Counted from the stretch's first letter, positions 29,177 to 39,133 are shown. The stretch is 64,000 nt of DNA from Novosphingobium sp. (GCF_027531025.1 NZ_JAPZQX010000006.1:62001-126000); one strand, 5' to 3'. Numbers and translations: made by a program. The notes: a model not told the origin generated them from the letters alone.

Positions 29177-31075
29177 ATGATCTTCGCGCGCAAAGTCTGG
29201 GCCCTGCTGGTCGGCATCAAGGATGGCCTGGTGCTGTTGTTCATGCTGCTGTTCTTCATGGCGCTTTACGCCGCCCTGACCGCACGGCCTTCGCCGGGGC
29301 AGGTCCGCGACGGGGCGCTACTGCTGAAGCTGGACGGCACTGTGGTCGAGGAACCGGCCAAGGTCGATCCGTTCGAACTGCTCGTGGCGGGTGACGCCCC
29401 GGTCAAGGAGCACCGCGCGCGGGACGTGATCCGCACGCTGGAGGCGGCAGCCGAGGATGAGCGGATCAAGGCGGTCGCGCTCGATCTGTCGCGCTTCATG
29501 GGCGGCGGGCAGGTGACGCTGCAGGATGTCGGCGCGGCGATCGACAAGGTGCGCAAGGCGAACAAGCCGGTGGTGGCCTTCGCCCATGCCTATGCCGACG
29601 ATGGCCTGCTGCTGGCGGCCCATGCCAGCGAGGTCTGGGTCGATCCGCTGGGCGGGGCCTTCGTGATGGGGCCGGGCGGGATGCGGCTCTACTACGGCGA
29701 TGCGCTGGCCCGGTTCAAGGTGACCCCGCATGTCTTCAAGGTTGGCACCTACAAGGATTTCGTTGAACCCTATGTCCAGAACCAGGCCTCGCCCGCCTCG
29801 AAGGAGGCGCGGGGCGCGCTGGTTTCGGCAGTCTGGGAAGACTGGCAGGCGCACGTGAAGGCCGCGCGGCCCAAGGCCGATCTGGCCCGTGTCACGACCG
29901 ATCCGGTGGGCTGGCTCCAGGCGAGCCAGGGCGACGCGGCGAAGGCTGCGCTGGCCGCCGGGCTGGTCGACAAGCTGGGGACCCAGGCCGATTTCCATGC
30001 CCGCCTGCGGGCGCTGGTCGGCCCCGATCCGCTTGACGATTCGCCGTTGGGCTTTGCCCATACCAAGCCGGCTGCCCTGCTGGCGGCGCATCCCGAAGAT
30101 GCCGATGGGGCGGCGATTGCCGTCGTCAACGTCGCGGGCGAGATCGTTGATGGCAAGGCGGGCCCCGGCACGGCCGGTGGTACCCGGATTGCCAAGCTGA
30201 TCGACCAGGCCAATGCCGATGGCGCGAAGGCTCTGGTGCTGCGGGTCGATTCGCCCGGCGGTTCGGTGATGGGGTCGGAGGAGATCCGCACCGCGCTGAA
30301 CCGCTTCAAGGCCGGCACCAAGGACAGTGGTCCGCGTCCGGTGGTGGTCTCGATGGCCAACCTGGCGGCCAGCGGCGGCTATTGGGTGTCGACCCCGGCG
30401 GACCGGATCTTTGCCGAACCCGGCACGATCACCGGTTCGATCGGGATCTTTGCCATGATCCCCACGTTCGAGCGGGCCTTGGCCGATTACGGCGTGAAGG
30501 CCGATGGGGTGCGCTCCACCCCGCTGTCAGGCCAGCCTGACCTCCTCACCGGGCTGACGCCGGAAGTGAAGGCGATGATCCAGGCCAATATCGAGCAGAA
30601 CTATGGCCGCTTCGTCGGTCTGGTCGCCCAATCGCGCAAGCGCAGCCCGGCCGAAGTGGAAACCTATGCCGAAGGGCGCGCCTGGGATGGCGGCACCGCC
30701 CGGCAGAAGGGGCTGGTCGACGCGTTCGGCGGTCTCAACGAGGCGCTGGCCGATGCCGCGCAGCGCGCCAAGCTGGGCGATGAGTGGTACCCATCGTTCT
30801 ATGGTCAGGACGAGGATCCCTATGCCTCGCTGATCGAGCAGTTGCGCGGCACTGAAGATGCCGATGCCCCGGCCACCGGCATGGATCTGACCGGCCTGGT
30901 TGCAGCGCGCCAGCAGGCGGGAATCGACCGGGTGGTGAACGATCTGGCCCGCCTGTTCGAGGCGCGCGGCGCCCAGGCGCTGTGCCTCGATTGCCCGGTG
31001 CCGGTGGCCGTGGTGAAGCCCGTTGCGGCACAGCAAGGCCTGATGGCGCGTCTGCTTGGCTTTTTCGGCGGCTAG
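29177..31075 (+). CDS. sppA: Signal peptide peptidase SppA (67-kDa type)
   Basis: 632 residues: an N-terminal membrane anchor (about 12-36) and tandem S49 protease domains. SppA cleaves leftover signal peptides in the inner membrane. The Lys of the Ser/Lys dyad lies in the first domain ([13 protein letters not shown]). The nucleophile Ser lies in the second ([11 protein letters not shown]), followed by [10 protein letters not shown]. The ATG is preferred to a TTG 54 bp upstream because the membrane anchor then begins near the N-terminus. It is followed by tRNA-Leu. Confidence 0.93.
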   Translation: MIFARKVWALLVGIKDGLVLLFMLLFFMALYAALTARPSPGQVRDGALLLKLDGTVVEEPAKVDPFELLVAGDAPVKEHRARDVIRTLEAAAEDERIKAVALDLSRFMGGGQVTLQDVGAAIDKVRKANKPVVAFAHAYADDGLLLAAHASEVWVDPLGGAFVMGPGGMRLYYGDALARFKVTPHVFKVGTYKDFVEPYVQNQASPASKEARGALVSAVWEDWQAHVKAARPKADLARVTTDPVGWLQASQGDAAKAALAAGLVDKLGTQADFHARLRALVGPDPLDDSPLGFAHTKPAALLAAHPEDADGAAIAVVNVAGEIVDGKAGPGTAGGTRIAKLIDQANADGAKALVLRVDSPGGSVMGSEEIRTALNRFKAGTKDSGPRPVVVSMANLAASGGYWVSTPADRIFAEPGTITGSIGIFAMIPTFERALADYGVKADGVRSTPLSGQPDLLTGLTPEVKAMIQANIEQNYGRFVGLVAQSRKRSPAEVETYAEGRAWDGGTARQKGLVDAFGGLNEALADAAQRAKLGDEWYPSFYGQDEDPYASLIEQLRGTEDADAPATGMDLTGLVAARQQAGIDRVVNDLARLFEARGAQALCLDCPVPVAVVKPVAAQQGLMARLLGFFGG

Positions 31076-31152
31076 CGCGCTTGCCCTTTGCCGCGGGGGC
31101 CACTAAGGGCCACCGCTTGATTTAGGCGATCCTGAATCGGCTTCGTCGGCAA

Positions 31153-31237
31153 GCGGGCGTGGCGGAATTGGTAGACGCGCTGGTTTTAGGTACCAGTATC
31201 GCAAGATGTGGGGGTTCGAGTCCCTTCGCCCGCACCA
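31153..31237 (+). tRNA. tRNA-Leu (anticodon UAG)
   Basis: The acceptor GCGGGCG pairs with CGCCCGC and the CCA end is encoded. The long variable arm typical of leucine tRNA is present. The anticodon loop TTTAGGT sits on CTGGT/ACCAG, and the T arm GGGGTTCGAGTCCCT is clear. It reads CUA and, by wobble, other CUN codons. It lies between sppA and tig. Confidence 0.95.
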
Positions 31238-31306
31238 ATCCGCCCGGCGCCAGCCCCGCTAGCCGATGTGCCGATAGCCGGTTTGAGTGAGAAGGCTTCT
31301 ATTGTC

Positions 31307-32833
31307 ATGCAGATTGTCGAGACCAGCAACGAAGGTTTGAAGCGCGCCTACACGGTGACGATCCCGGCGAAGGACATTGCCGCGCGGATCGAAGGCGAAG
31401 TGGCCAAGATTGCCCCCCAGGTGCGCATGCCCGGCTTCCGCCCCGGCAAGGTGCCGGCCAACCTGGTCAAGAAGATGCACGGCCCGGCCCTGCACCAGGA
31501 AGCCCTGAACACCGCCGTGCGCGAAGCGATGGACACGCTGCTGGCCAAGCACCAGCTGCGCCCCGCCATGCAGCCTCAGGTCGCGCTGGGCGAAGGCTAT
31601 GACGAAGGCAAGGATGCCGAACTGGCCGTTTCGGTCGAAGTCCTGCCGACCATCGCCGTTCCCTCGTTCGACGGGCTTACGCTCGAAAAGCTGGTGGTCG
31701 AAGTGGCCGAAGCCGAAGTTGACGAGCAGGTGTCTCGCCTGGCTTCGGGGGCCAAGAGCTTCACCGATGCCAAGAAGGGCAGGAAGGCCGAAACCGGCGA
31801 TCAGCTGATCATCGACTTTGTCGGCAAGCTTGACGGTGTCGAGTTCGACGGTGGCAAGGCCGAGGACGCCGCGTTGGAAATCGGTTCGGGCCGCTTTATC
31901 CCGGGCTTCGAAGAGCAGCTTGTCGGCGTGAAGGTTGGCGATGAAAAGACCATCACCGTAACCTTCCCGGAAGACTATCCGGCCGAAAACCTGAAGGGCA
32001 AGGTCGCCACCTTCGATGTGACCGTCAAGGCCGTGAAGGTGCCGGGCGAAACCAAGATCGACGACGAATTCGCCAAGAACCTGGGCCTCGAAAGCCTGGA
32101 CCAGCTCAAGGGCCTGCTGCGCGGCCAGATCGAACAGGAACTGGCCGGGCTGACCCGCACCCAGATGAAGCGCGCGCTGCTCGACCAGCTGGCCGCCGGC
32201 CATGACTTTGACGTGCCGCCGAGCATGGTCGAGGCCGAATTCAGCCAGATCTGGGCCCAGCTGCAGCAGGAAGCCCAGAATGAACCCGATCCCGCTGCCG
32301 CCATGGCCGAGATTGAGGCCGAGAAGGAAGACTATCGCACGATCGCCGTGCGCCGCGTCCGTCTGGGCCTGTTGCTGTCGGAAATCGGCCAGGCCAACGG
32401 CGTCGAGGTGTCGGGCCAGGAAATGCAGATGCTCGTGGCCCAGGCCGCGCAGCAGTATCGCCCGGAAGACCGCCAGCGCTTTGCCGAGTTCATCAGCCAG
32501 GATCCGCTGGCTGCCGCCCAGCTGCGCGCCCCGCTGTTCGAGGACAAGGTGGTCGACTTCCTGTTCGACAAGGCTGAAGTGACCGAGCGGACGGTAACCC
32601 GCGAGGAACTGCAGGCGGCGATCGAAGCCGAGGAAACTGCCGCTCCGGCCGAAAAGCCGGCCAAGAAGGCTCCGGCCAAGAAGGCGGTCAAGAAGGAAGA
32701 GGCCGCCGCCGAGGAAAAGCCCGCCAAGGCTGCCAAGGCCAAGGCTGAGAAGCCGGCCAAGGCGGAAGCCGCGCCGAAGGCCGAAAAGGCCGAGAAAAAG
32801 CCGGCTGCCAAGAAGGCTGCGGCCAAGAAGTAA
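31307..32833 (+). CDS. tig: Trigger factor with a Lys/Ala-rich C-terminal tail
   Basis: 508 residues. Ribosome-bound chaperone and peptidyl-prolyl isomerase. The ribosome-binding signature GFRPGKVPANLVKK is at about residues 41-55, the FKBP-type domain is about 155-240 (GDQLIIDFVGKLDG and RFIPGFEEQLVG), and the helical chaperone arms follow. The last 70 residues (from about 440) are almost only Lys, Ala, Glu and Pro in repeats such as KPAKKAPAKK, like histone H1 tails, and go beyond the E. coli length of 432. The start is the ATG before QIVETSNEG. It is followed by a strong terminator, and clpP and clpX lie downstream as in many bacteria. Confidence 0.95.
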   Translation: MQIVETSNEGLKRAYTVTIPAKDIAARIEGEVAKIAPQVRMPGFRPGKVPANLVKKMHGPALHQEALNTAVREAMDTLLAKHQLRPAMQPQVALGEGYDEGKDAELAVSVEVLPTIAVPSFDGLTLEKLVVEVAEAEVDEQVSRLASGAKSFTDAKKGRKAETGDQLIIDFVGKLDGVEFDGGKAEDAALEIGSGRFIPGFEEQLVGVKVGDEKTITVTFPEDYPAENLKGKVATFDVTVKAVKVPGETKIDDEFAKNLGLESLDQLKGLLRGQIEQELAGLTRTQMKRALLDQLAAGHDFDVPPSMVEAEFSQIWAQLQQEAQNEPDPAAAMAEIEAEKEDYRTIAVRRVRLGLLLSEIGQANGVEVSGQEMQMLVAQAAQQYRPEDRQRFAEFISQDPLAAAQLRAPLFEDKVVDFLFDKAEVTERTVTREELQAAIEAEETAAPAEKPAKKAPAKKAVKKEEAAAEEKPAKAAKAKAEKPAKAEAAPKAEKAEKKPAAKKAAAKK

Positions 32834-32858
32834 TCCGGGGCCTCAGGTCCTGACGCAG

Positions 32859-32897
32859 CGGGGCGGCGCCACACCGGCGACCGCCCCGTTTCCGTTT
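32859..32897 (+). terminator. Terminator after tig
   Basis: CGGGGCGG pairs with CCGCCCCG, with inner CGCC/GGCG pairing, followed by TTTCCGTTTT. Confidence 0.85.
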
Positions 32898-32904
32898 TCA
32901 CCCG

Positions 32905-33510
32905 TCAGGGCGTAAAGGCGCGGCGAACGTAACGGGGTAGTTCTGCGGCGATCAGGTCCAGACTTGCATCGGTCATTCCGATCCGGCTCATCCGCGCGAT
33001 CCACTGCGGCGCGCCCGAAGCCAGGGCAATGAACACATCGGGCAGAACCTGCGGCAGCCGTCCGGCCGCAACATGCGGGAGCGACCATTCCAGCCCGCGA
33101 GCGCTCACCGCATCGTGCAGCGGCTGCGCTTTGTTGGCGTAGCGCTCGATCCATTTCGATCCGGAAACGTCGAACATGAAGGCTGCACCGCCTGGTTCGG
33201 CCTGCTGAAACTCCAGTGCAGCCCGGACGGCCGCTTCGATCCCGTCCAATGGTTCATCGGCCGCGGTCATGGCGCTGATCACCTGGTCCCAGAACTCGGC
33301 CCGGACCTCGGTATAGACCGCAAAGGCAATGTCTTCCTTGACCGGGAACTGGTGGAACAGCGCCCCGTTCGACACGCCCGAAACCCGGCAGATCTCCGCA
33401 ACCGAGGTCGCGTCGAAGCCGTTCTCAAGAAAGAGCTGGCGCGAGGCGGCAATGATCCGCGCTCGTGTTGCCTCTGACCGTTTGTGTTTCACGCCGCGTA
33501 TCTGCCCCAA
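32905..33510 (-). CDS. TetR-family transcriptional regulator
   Basis: 201 residues. The N-terminal TetR helix-turn-helix (about 12-58) reads ATRARIIAASRQLFLENGFD, then TSVAEICRVSGVSNGALFHQF. The C-terminal ligand domain shows no family I recognise. It is convergent with tig and upstream-adjacent to the amidase gene on the same strand. The upstream region carries ACCGG-T-CCGGT, a possible autoregulatory operator. The start may be a few codons downstream of this one. Confidence 0.85.
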   Translation of the reverse strand: MGQIRGVKHKRSEATRARIIAASRQLFLENGFDATSVAEICRVSGVSNGALFHQFPVKEDIAFAVYTEVRAEFWDQVISAMTAADEPLDGIEAAVRAALEFQQAEPGGAAFMFDVSGSKWIERYANKAQPLHDAVSARGLEWSLPHVAAGRLPQVLPDVFIALASGAPQWIARMSRIGMTDASLDLIAAELPRYVRRAFTP

Positions 33511-33534
33511 TTGGCAAGGCCGCGCAATGGTTTG

Positions 33535-33545
33535 ACCGGTCCGGT
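33535..33545. promoter_or_regulatory. Palindrome ACCGG-T-CCGGT upstream of the TetR gene
   Basis: Perfect 5-bp arms around one base, 25 bp before the TetR start and just after the amidase stop. The size and position suit an autoregulatory TetR operator, but it is short. Confidence 0.35.
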
Positions 33546-33564
33546 ACGACAGCCTGTTACGGTG

Positions 33565-35067
33565 TTACTCGCCCCAACGCCTGAAGCGCGGCTGGGGGAG
33601 GGGGGCGGTGCGGGCGCGTTCATAGGCGGCGCCCGCCTGCAGCACGGCCTCATCCTGCCACTTTGCCCCCATCAGCGAGAGACCCACCGGCAAGCCTTCG
33701 ACGGCCCCCATCGGCACGGTCAGATGCGGATAGCCGGCTATCGCCGCGAGGCTGCCCATGCCGATGTTCAGGAACCGGTCGCCGCTGACCAGGTCGGTGG
33801 TCCAGGCTGGTCCGGCGGTCGGGGCCACCAGCAGGCTGACGCGATGGTCGGCCAGCAGCTTGTCTATCCCCTCTTTCCCGGCCAGGCGCAGCGAGTTGGC
33901 CCGAGCCTTGGCGTGGGCGGACTGGTCAGTCAGCTGGTTGGCGGCAATGAAGATGTCCTGGCCGAACCAGCGCAGCTCCTTGTCGGCATTGGCCTGGTTG
34001 AAGGCGATCACCTCGCCCAGTGACTTGGGCAGGCCCTGGCCCGGCAGAGTGGCGAGATAGGCGTTGAGATCGCGGCGCAGCTCGTAACGCAGGACATAGC
34101 CTTCATCGCGGTACATCGCCCCATCGGGCTGGAACTCGATCTCCACCAGCTCGGCCCCCGCGGCCTTGAGGTCGGTCAGTGCGGCCTCGAACACGCGCTT
34201 GACGCCGTCGTGATTGCCAACGGCGTTGCGCAGCACACCGATCCGGACCCCCTTGAGCGAGGCCGTGGCCAGGCTGCGCGTGTAATCGACCTTGCGGGCA
34301 TCGGCCTCGGCCGTCGCGGCGTCGGCCGGGTCGCTGCCCGCGATCGCCCCGAGCAGCAAGGCGGCATCGGCCACGGTGCGGGTCATCGGTCCGGCCGTGT
34401 CCTGGCTGGCGCTGATCGGCACCACATGGGTGCGGCTGACCAGCCCGACAGTGGGCTTGAAGCCGACAATCCCGTTGACCGCCGCCGGGCAGGTGATCGA
34501 GCCATCGGTTTCGGTGCCGATTGCCGCCCAGGCCATGCCCGCCGCAATCGCCGCGCCGCTGCCTGATGAGGAGCCGCAAGCATTGCGATCGAGCGCGTGG
34601 GGGTTCCTGGTCAGTCCGCCGATGGCGCTCCACCCCGAAGTGCTGTCGGAATGGCGGATGTTGGCCCATTCGGACAGGTTGGTCTTGCCCAGCACCACGC
34701 CGCCGGCCGCGCGCATCCGGGCGATCAGCGGAGCATCCCGTCCGGTCCGGTTGTCCTTCAGCGCCAGCGATCCGGCCGTGGTCGGCCATTCGCGGGTTTC
34801 GACGTTGTCCTTGACCAGCACGGTGCGCCCATCGAGCGGGCCAGTCCCGGCAAGGCCCTCGGCCTCCTTAGCGGCAGCTGGATTGAACACGATCACGGCG
34901 TTGATCTGTGGGCCACCAGGCGCATCGTCGAGGCGGGCGATTGCCTTCAGGTGCTCGCGTGCTTCCCCTGCCCGGTCGGCCGGGGTCACCGGCTTGGCCT
35001 GGGCCAGCGTCGGCGAAGCGACCAGAGCCAGCGAAAGCGACAGCAGCGTGGGCAGCAAGCGAGGCAT
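33565..35067 (-). CDS. Secreted amidase-signature family enzyme
   Basis: 500 residues. A signal peptide (about 1-22, ending TLAQA) is followed by the amidase-signature fold with the Ser-cisSer-Lys triad: Lys in VLVKDNVETREWPTTAGS, the cis-Ser in GSSSGSGAAIA, and the nucleophile in GTETDGSITCP. These enzymes hydrolyse amides; the signal peptide points to the periplasm, so it is not the GatA subunit. The ATG has GGAGA upstream. It lies just upstream of the TetR gene on the same strand; a link is possible but unproven. Confidence 0.9.
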   Translation of the reverse strand: MPRLLPTLLSLSLALVASPTLAQAKPVTPADRAGEAREHLKAIARLDDAPGGPQINAVIVFNPAAAKEAEGLAGTGPLDGRTVLVKDNVETREWPTTAGSLALKDNRTGRDAPLIARMRAAGGVVLGKTNLSEWANIRHSDSTSGWSAIGGLTRNPHALDRNACGSSSGSGAAIAAGMAWAAIGTETDGSITCPAAVNGIVGFKPTVGLVSRTHVVPISASQDTAGPMTRTVADAALLLGAIAGSDPADAATAEADARKVDYTRSLATASLKGVRIGVLRNAVGNHDGVKRVFEAALTDLKAAGAELVEIEFQPDGAMYRDEGYVLRYELRRDLNAYLATLPGQGLPKSLGEVIAFNQANADKELRWFGQDIFIAANQLTDQSAHAKARANSLRLAGKEGIDKLLADHRVSLLVAPTAGPAWTTDLVSGDRFLNIGMGSLAAIAGYPHLTVPMGAVEGLPVGLSLMGAKWQDEAVLQAGAAYERARTAPLPQPRFRRWGE

Positions 35068-35137
35068 GGGCAAGTCTCCGGCACGGCAATTGCCCGCTCT
35101 TATGAACGGTGCCGATCAAACATCAACGGTTAACGCC

Positions 35138-35168
35138 CTTGAACATCGCGGCGGCTAAGCCGACATAG
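35138..35168 (+). promoter_or_regulatory. Possible heat-shock (RpoH-type) promoter of clpP
   Basis: CTTGAA is followed after 16 bp by CCGACATAG, which resembles sigma-32 -35 and -10 elements. It lies 26 bp before the clpP start. The -10 match is only partial. Confidence 0.4.
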
Positions 35169-35193
35169 GCGGACCAACCGCAAGAGGAATCCC

Positions 35194-35880
35194 ATGCTCG
35201 ACCTGTTCAATCAGCCCGGCGCCCAGGGCAAGTTCAACATCGATCCCGTCACCGGCGCGCTGATCCCCGTCGTGGTCGAGCAATCCAGCCGCGGTGAACG
35301 CAGCTTCGACATCTACTCGCGCCTGCTGCGCGAACGCATCATCTTCTTGACCGGCGAGGTCGAGGATCACATGGCCTCGGTGATCGTGGCCCAGTTGCTG
35401 TTCCTGGAAAGCGAGAATCCCAGCAAGGATATCTCGATGTACATCAATTCGCCCGGCGGTGTGGTCACGGCCGGCCTCGCGATCCATGACACCATGCAAT
35501 ATATTCGCCCGAGGGTGTCCACTGTGTGCATCGGCCAGGCCTGCTCGATGGGTTCGTTTCTGCTGGCCGCCGGCGAGCCGGGCATGCGCATTGCCCTGCC
35601 GAACGCCCGGGTGATGATCCACCAGCCGTCGGGCGGCGCGCGCGGCATGGCTACCGACATCGAGATCCAGGCCCGCGAAATCCTGCGCCTGCGCAAGCGG
35701 CTTAACGAATGCTATGTGAAGTACACCGGCAAGTCGCTGGAAGAGATCGAGACCGCGCTGGATCGCGACACCTGGCTCGATGCCGGCGAAGCGCAGGCGT
35801 TTGGCCTGGTTGACAAGGTTTTCGAAAGCCGTCCCGCCATCGACAGCGATGCCAGCGGCTCCGGCGGCTCGCCGGAGTAA
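35194..35880 (+). CDS. clpP: ATP-dependent Clp protease proteolytic subunit
   Basis: 228 residues. Serine peptidase that forms the 14-mer chamber fed by ClpX or ClpA. The triad is Ser118 (QACSMGSF), His143 (MIHQPSGG) and Asp192 (LDRDTWL). A Ser/Gly-rich tail of about 15 residues follows the fold. AAGAGGAA precedes the ATG. clpX follows after about 140 bp. In Caulobacter-like bacteria ClpXP removes CtrA; here that is only context. Confidence 0.97.
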   Translation: MLDLFNQPGAQGKFNIDPVTGALIPVVVEQSSRGERSFDIYSRLLRERIIFLTGEVEDHMASVIVAQLLFLESENPSKDISMYINSPGGVVTAGLAIHDTMQYIRPRVSTVCIGQACSMGSFLLAAGEPGMRIALPNARVMIHQPSGGARGMATDIEIQAREILRLRKRLNECYVKYTGKSLEEIETALDRDTWLDAGEAQAFGLVDKVFESRPAIDSDASGSGGSPE

Positions 35881-36017
35881 GCTGCAAAGGCCTTGCTAAC
35901 CCTGCCGCTTCAGTCTCGGGCAAGGTGCCCCGTGCGATGTGGCAGGATTGAATATTGTTGCAGCCGGGTTACAGTCCCGGCGAATCCCCGGCATTTGCTG
36001 GGTTATTGGACGAAAGC

Positions 36018-37274
36018 ATGACCAAACTGAGCGGATCGGACGCCAAGAGCACTCTCTACTGCAGCTTCTGCGGGAAGTCGCAGCACGAGGTGCGCAAGCT
36101 CATTGCCGGCCCCACCGTGTTCATCTGCGATGAATGCGTCGAGCTGTGCAACGACATCATCCGCGAGGAAACCAAGGCCGGGATTGCCGGCAAGAAGGAT
36201 GGCGGCGTTCCTAGCCCGAAGGACATCTTCGAGACGCTGAACGATTACGTGATCGGCCAGGACCGCGCCAAGCGCGTGCTCTCGGTGGCGGTCCACAACC
36301 ACTACAAGCGGCTGAAGCACAGCGGCAAGGGTGGCGATGTCGAATTGCAGAAATCGAACATCCTGCTGGTCGGGCCGACCGGTTCAGGCAAGACCCTGCT
36401 GGCCCAGACCCTGGCCAAGACCTTCGATGTACCCTTCACCATGGCCGATGCCACGACGCTGACCGAAGCCGGTTATGTGGGCGAGGATGTCGAGAACATC
36501 ATCCTCAAGCTGCTCCAGGCCAGCGACTACAACGTCGAGAAGGCGCAGCACGGGATCGTCTATATCGACGAAATCGACAAGATCAGCCGCAAGGCCGAAA
36601 ATCCCTCGATCACGCGCGACGTCTCGGGTGAAGGTGTGCAGCAGGCGCTGCTCAAGCTGATGGAAGGGACCACCGCTTCGGTACCGCCGCAGGGCGGGCG
36701 CAAGCATCCGCAGCAGGAGTTCTTGCAGGTCGACACCACCAACATCCTGTTCATCTGCGGCGGGGCCTTCGCAGGCCTCGAAAAGATCATCGCTGATCGC
36801 CTGCAGAAGCGCTCGATCGGTTTCGGTGCCCATGTGGCCGATCCCGACAAGCGCAAGGTGGGCGAACTGCTGCAAAAGGCGGAGCCCGAGGATTTGCTCA
36901 AGTTCGGGTTGATCCCGGAATTCGTCGGCCGACTGCCGGTGATTGCGACGCTGGAAGACCTCGATGTCGAGGCGCTCGTCAAGATCCTGCGCGAGCCCAA
37001 GAATGCGCTCATCAAGCAGTATTCCAAGCTGTTCGAGCTGGAAGACGTGACCCTGACCTTCACCGAAGAGGCGCTGGAAGCGATCGCCAAGCGCGCGATT
37101 GAGCGCAAGACCGGTGCGCGCGGCCTGCGCTCGATTGTCGAGGGCCTGCTGCTCGACACCATGTTCGACATTCCCAGCGAGAACGAGATCGCCGAGGTGG
37201 TGGTGGACAAGGACGTGGTCGACGGCCGCAAGGAACCGGTCCGCGTACTCAAGGCCAAGGAACAGGCGGCCTGA
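36018..37274 (+). CDS. clpX: ATP-dependent Clp protease ATP-binding subunit ClpX
   Basis: 418-residue AAA+ unfoldase that delivers tagged proteins to ClpP. The N-terminal zinc finger (CSFCGKS and CDECVELC) recognises substrates and adaptors. Walker A is GPTGSGKT, Walker [10 protein letters not shown], the pore loop contains GYVG, sensor and ClpP-binding IGF-type loop residues are near KRSIGFGAH, and the sensor 2 domain follows. The start is the ATG before TKLSGSDAK; the frame is open 21 codons upstream but has no ribosome site. Confidence 0.97.
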   Translation: MTKLSGSDAKSTLYCSFCGKSQHEVRKLIAGPTVFICDECVELCNDIIREETKAGIAGKKDGGVPSPKDIFETLNDYVIGQDRAKRVLSVAVHNHYKRLKHSGKGGDVELQKSNILLVGPTGSGKTLLAQTLAKTFDVPFTMADATTLTEAGYVGEDVENIILKLLQASDYNVEKAQHGIVYIDEIDKISRKAENPSITRDVSGEGVQQALLKLMEGTTASVPPQGGRKHPQQEFLQVDTTNILFICGGAFAGLEKIIADRLQKRSIGFGAHVADPDKRKVGELLQKAEPEDLLKFGLIPEFVGRLPVIATLEDLDVEALVKILREPKNALIKQYSKLFELEDVTLTFTEEALEAIAKRAIERKTGARGLRSIVEGLLLDTMFDIPSENEIAEVVVDKDVVDGRKEPVRVLKAKEQAA

Positions 37275-37313
37275 AGCCGCCTGTCCGGCAGAGACCTCTG
37301 TCGGTCAGCGTCC

Positions 37314-37805
37314 CTAGTTTGACTGCTTGAAGAAGACCTCGCCGTCGCGCTTGACGGTAAGGTCCTTCTGCACGCTCGACTTGAGCAGCCAGACTTCGCC
37401 GCTCTTGACCCAGGTGTCGTTGGAAACGACCTCGAACTCCAGCGCCATGTCGTTGCCGTCCGGGCCGGGGCGGGTGGTCTTGGCGGCCAGTTGCTGCTTC
37501 ACGGCAGCGGTATCGCCGGTGACAGTGGCTTCGAGCACGGTCGTCACCGCATTGCGGCCAATGCCACCCGGCATGCGCTGCATCAGGGTGGAAACGGCAG
37601 AGGCATCGCGCACTTCGCCCTGGATATCGGTCATGGTGTAGCCCGGCGCGAGGATCGCACTCACCGCGGCCTGGTCCTGTGCGGCCATGGCGCCGCGGAA
37701 GGCATCGTAGCGCGCCTGGAACAGCGCCTTGGGATCTTCTTGCGCGGCGGCGGCTGAAGCCAGTGCCACAGCCACGATTCCGCCAAGCCAGGGAGTAAAG
37801 CGCAT
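37314..37805 (-). CDS. Secreted NTF2-like (SnoaL/DUF4440-type) protein
   Basis: 163 residues. A signal peptide (about 1-21) is followed by an NTF2-like fold of about 130 residues ([21 protein letters not shown] to the end). Such folds bind small hydrophobic ligands or act as enzymes; none is indicated here. AAGGAAC precedes the ATG. It is convergent with clpX. It lies 16 bp downstream of the CDF exporter gene on the same strand and may be read with it. Confidence 0.7.
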   Translation of the reverse strand: MRFTPWLGGIVAVALASAAAAQEDPKALFQARYDAFRGAMAAQDQAAVSAILAPGYTMTDIQGEVRDASAVSTLMQRMPGGIGRNAVTTVLEATVTGDTAAVKQQLAAKTTRPGPDGNDMALEFEVVSNDTWVKSGEVWLLKSSVQKDLTVKRDGEVFFKQSN

Positions 37806-37821
37806 CGCTTGTTCCTTTGTT

Positions 37822-38802
37822 TCAGGGATGCTTCGCCCCGCCGGCAAAGCGGCAGCGTTGCGACCCCAGTTCGATCTGGATCGTGGCATGATCGATCCCG
37901 AAGCGGCTGGCAAGCTCTTCGGCTAGGCCATGCAAGGCGGGATCGCCGGGATGGCCGCCGGGCATTTCAAGATGGACGGTCAGCGCGGTCTCGGTGGTGC
38001 TCATCGGCCAGATGTGCAGATCGTGAACCGAACTCACCCCCGGCTGTTCGGTCAGCCAGGTCCGCACCGCCGCTGCGTCGATCCCGCGTGGCACAGCCAG
38101 AAGCCCCAGACGCATCGCATCGCGCAGCAGTCCCCAGCTCCCCCAGCCGATCGCCAGCGTGATGAGCAGGCTGGTCGCAGGATCGATCAGGCTTTCGCCA
38201 GTCAGCCAGATCGCTGCACCGGCCACGACCACCCCGGCCGAAACCGCCGCATCGGCCAGCAGATGGAGGAAGGCCGCGCGCAGGTTCAGGTCCTGCTTGC
38301 TGCCCCTGGCAAAGAGCGCGGCAGAGATGCCATTGATCGCGATGCCCATCGCGGCCACCGCCATCATCACTCCGCCCTGGACTGGTTCGGGGTGGAAGAA
38401 GCGGCGGATCGTCTCGACCAGGATCGCGCCGAGCGCGACCCACAGCAGCGCGGCATTGGCAATTGCCGCCAGGATCGAGGAGCTCTTGAAGCCGTAGGTA
38501 TAGCCATCGCGGGCCGGCCGCGCGGCCAGGATGCTGGCGCCCCAGGCCAGGGACAGCGCCAGCACGTCCGAAAGGTTGTGCCCCGCATCGGCCAGCAAGG
38601 CCATGGAGCCGCTCCACAGTCCGGCGGCTACTTCGGCAATCACGAAGCTGATATTCAGCCCCACTGCCAGCGCAAAGGCCCGGCCCGAGCCGGCGACCGG
38701 CTGGCCACCCGTCAAGTGATCATGGTGGTGGTGGCTTGCACCGCCCCCCGGGTGGGCGTGGCCATGGTGCCCATGGCGGTGTCCGTGATGCTGCGCGCCC
38801 AT
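37822..38802 (-). CDS. Cation diffusion facilitator (zinc/cobalt efflux), CzcD/ZitB-like
   Basis: 326 residues. A His-rich cytoplasmic N-terminus (HHGHRHGHHGHAH, then SHHHHDH) is followed by six membrane segments. The metal-site motifs are HNLSD in helix 2 and HLLAD in helix 5, as in Zn(II)-exporting CDF proteins, and a cytoplasmic ferredoxin-like domain comes last. It exports Zn2+ or Co2+ against H+. The ATG follows AAGGGG with good spacing; the frame stays open 10 codons upstream. Confidence 0.92.
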   Translation of the reverse strand: MGAQHHGHRHGHHGHAHPGGGASHHHHDHLTGGQPVAGSGRAFALAVGLNISFVIAEVAAGLWSGSMALLADAGHNLSDVLALSLAWGASILAARPARDGYTYGFKSSSILAAIANAALLWVALGAILVETIRRFFHPEPVQGGVMMAVAAMGIAINGISAALFARGSKQDLNLRAAFLHLLADAAVSAGVVVAGAAIWLTGESLIDPATSLLITLAIGWGSWGLLRDAMRLGLLAVPRGIDAAAVRTWLTEQPGVSSVHDLHIWPMSTTETALTVHLEMPGGHPGDPALHGLAEELASRFGIDHATIQIELGSQRCRFAGGAKHP

Positions 38803-39133
38803 TTGATCCCCTTCCAGCGCCAAGCGTTGCACATTTGCCGCAGTGCAGCAAGAATCGAACCGGTACCTCGATACAAATGGTCGGGGGCGAGAGTGGAATC
38901 AATGCGCCTGAGGCATGATTGTTCTCGAATCGCCCCTCAAAGGAAATAATGTTTCGTAGACAGGCGACCGGCTGCCAAACAGGGCCGGACTAGTCACAGT
39001 CTTGTCACACAGGGCTGTTTAGTGTGCGGCGCTGCCCCGCTATTAGCGTGCGCAGCCAGCGCCACGGGCGATTCGTCCGGCGGCCACTTCGTGTGTTTTC
39101 GCAAGTTTCGCCACAACAGGGAAAGCTCTCGCC
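38803..39133. other. 331-bp divergent intergenic region between CDF exporter and TonB receptor
   Basis: I see no credible gene here. It should hold the CDF promoter on the left. On the right are a Pho-box-like direct repeat and a -10 candidate for the TonB receptor. A GAAAT-n3-GTTTC near-palindrome lies at about 38944-38956. No zinc-regulator site could be read with confidence. Confidence 0.5.
38991..39023 (+). promoter_or_regulatory. Pho-box-like direct repeat and -10 box for the TonB receptor
   Basis: TAGTCAC-AGTC-TTGTCAC is a direct repeat with 11-bp period, close to the PhoB half-site pair CTGTCAY-N4-CTGTCAY. TTTAGT follows 9 bp later as a -10 candidate, the geometry of Pho-activated promoters. 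It lies about 110 bp before the receptor start. Confidence 0.55.

Noticed and set aside
31208-31306. Upstream extension of trigger factor
   Set aside because: It runs through the 3' end of tRNA-Leu; the family starts at MQIVET.
37275-37313. Terminator after clpX
   Set aside because: A short CAGAG/CTCTG hairpin exists but there is no T-run and the stem is weak.
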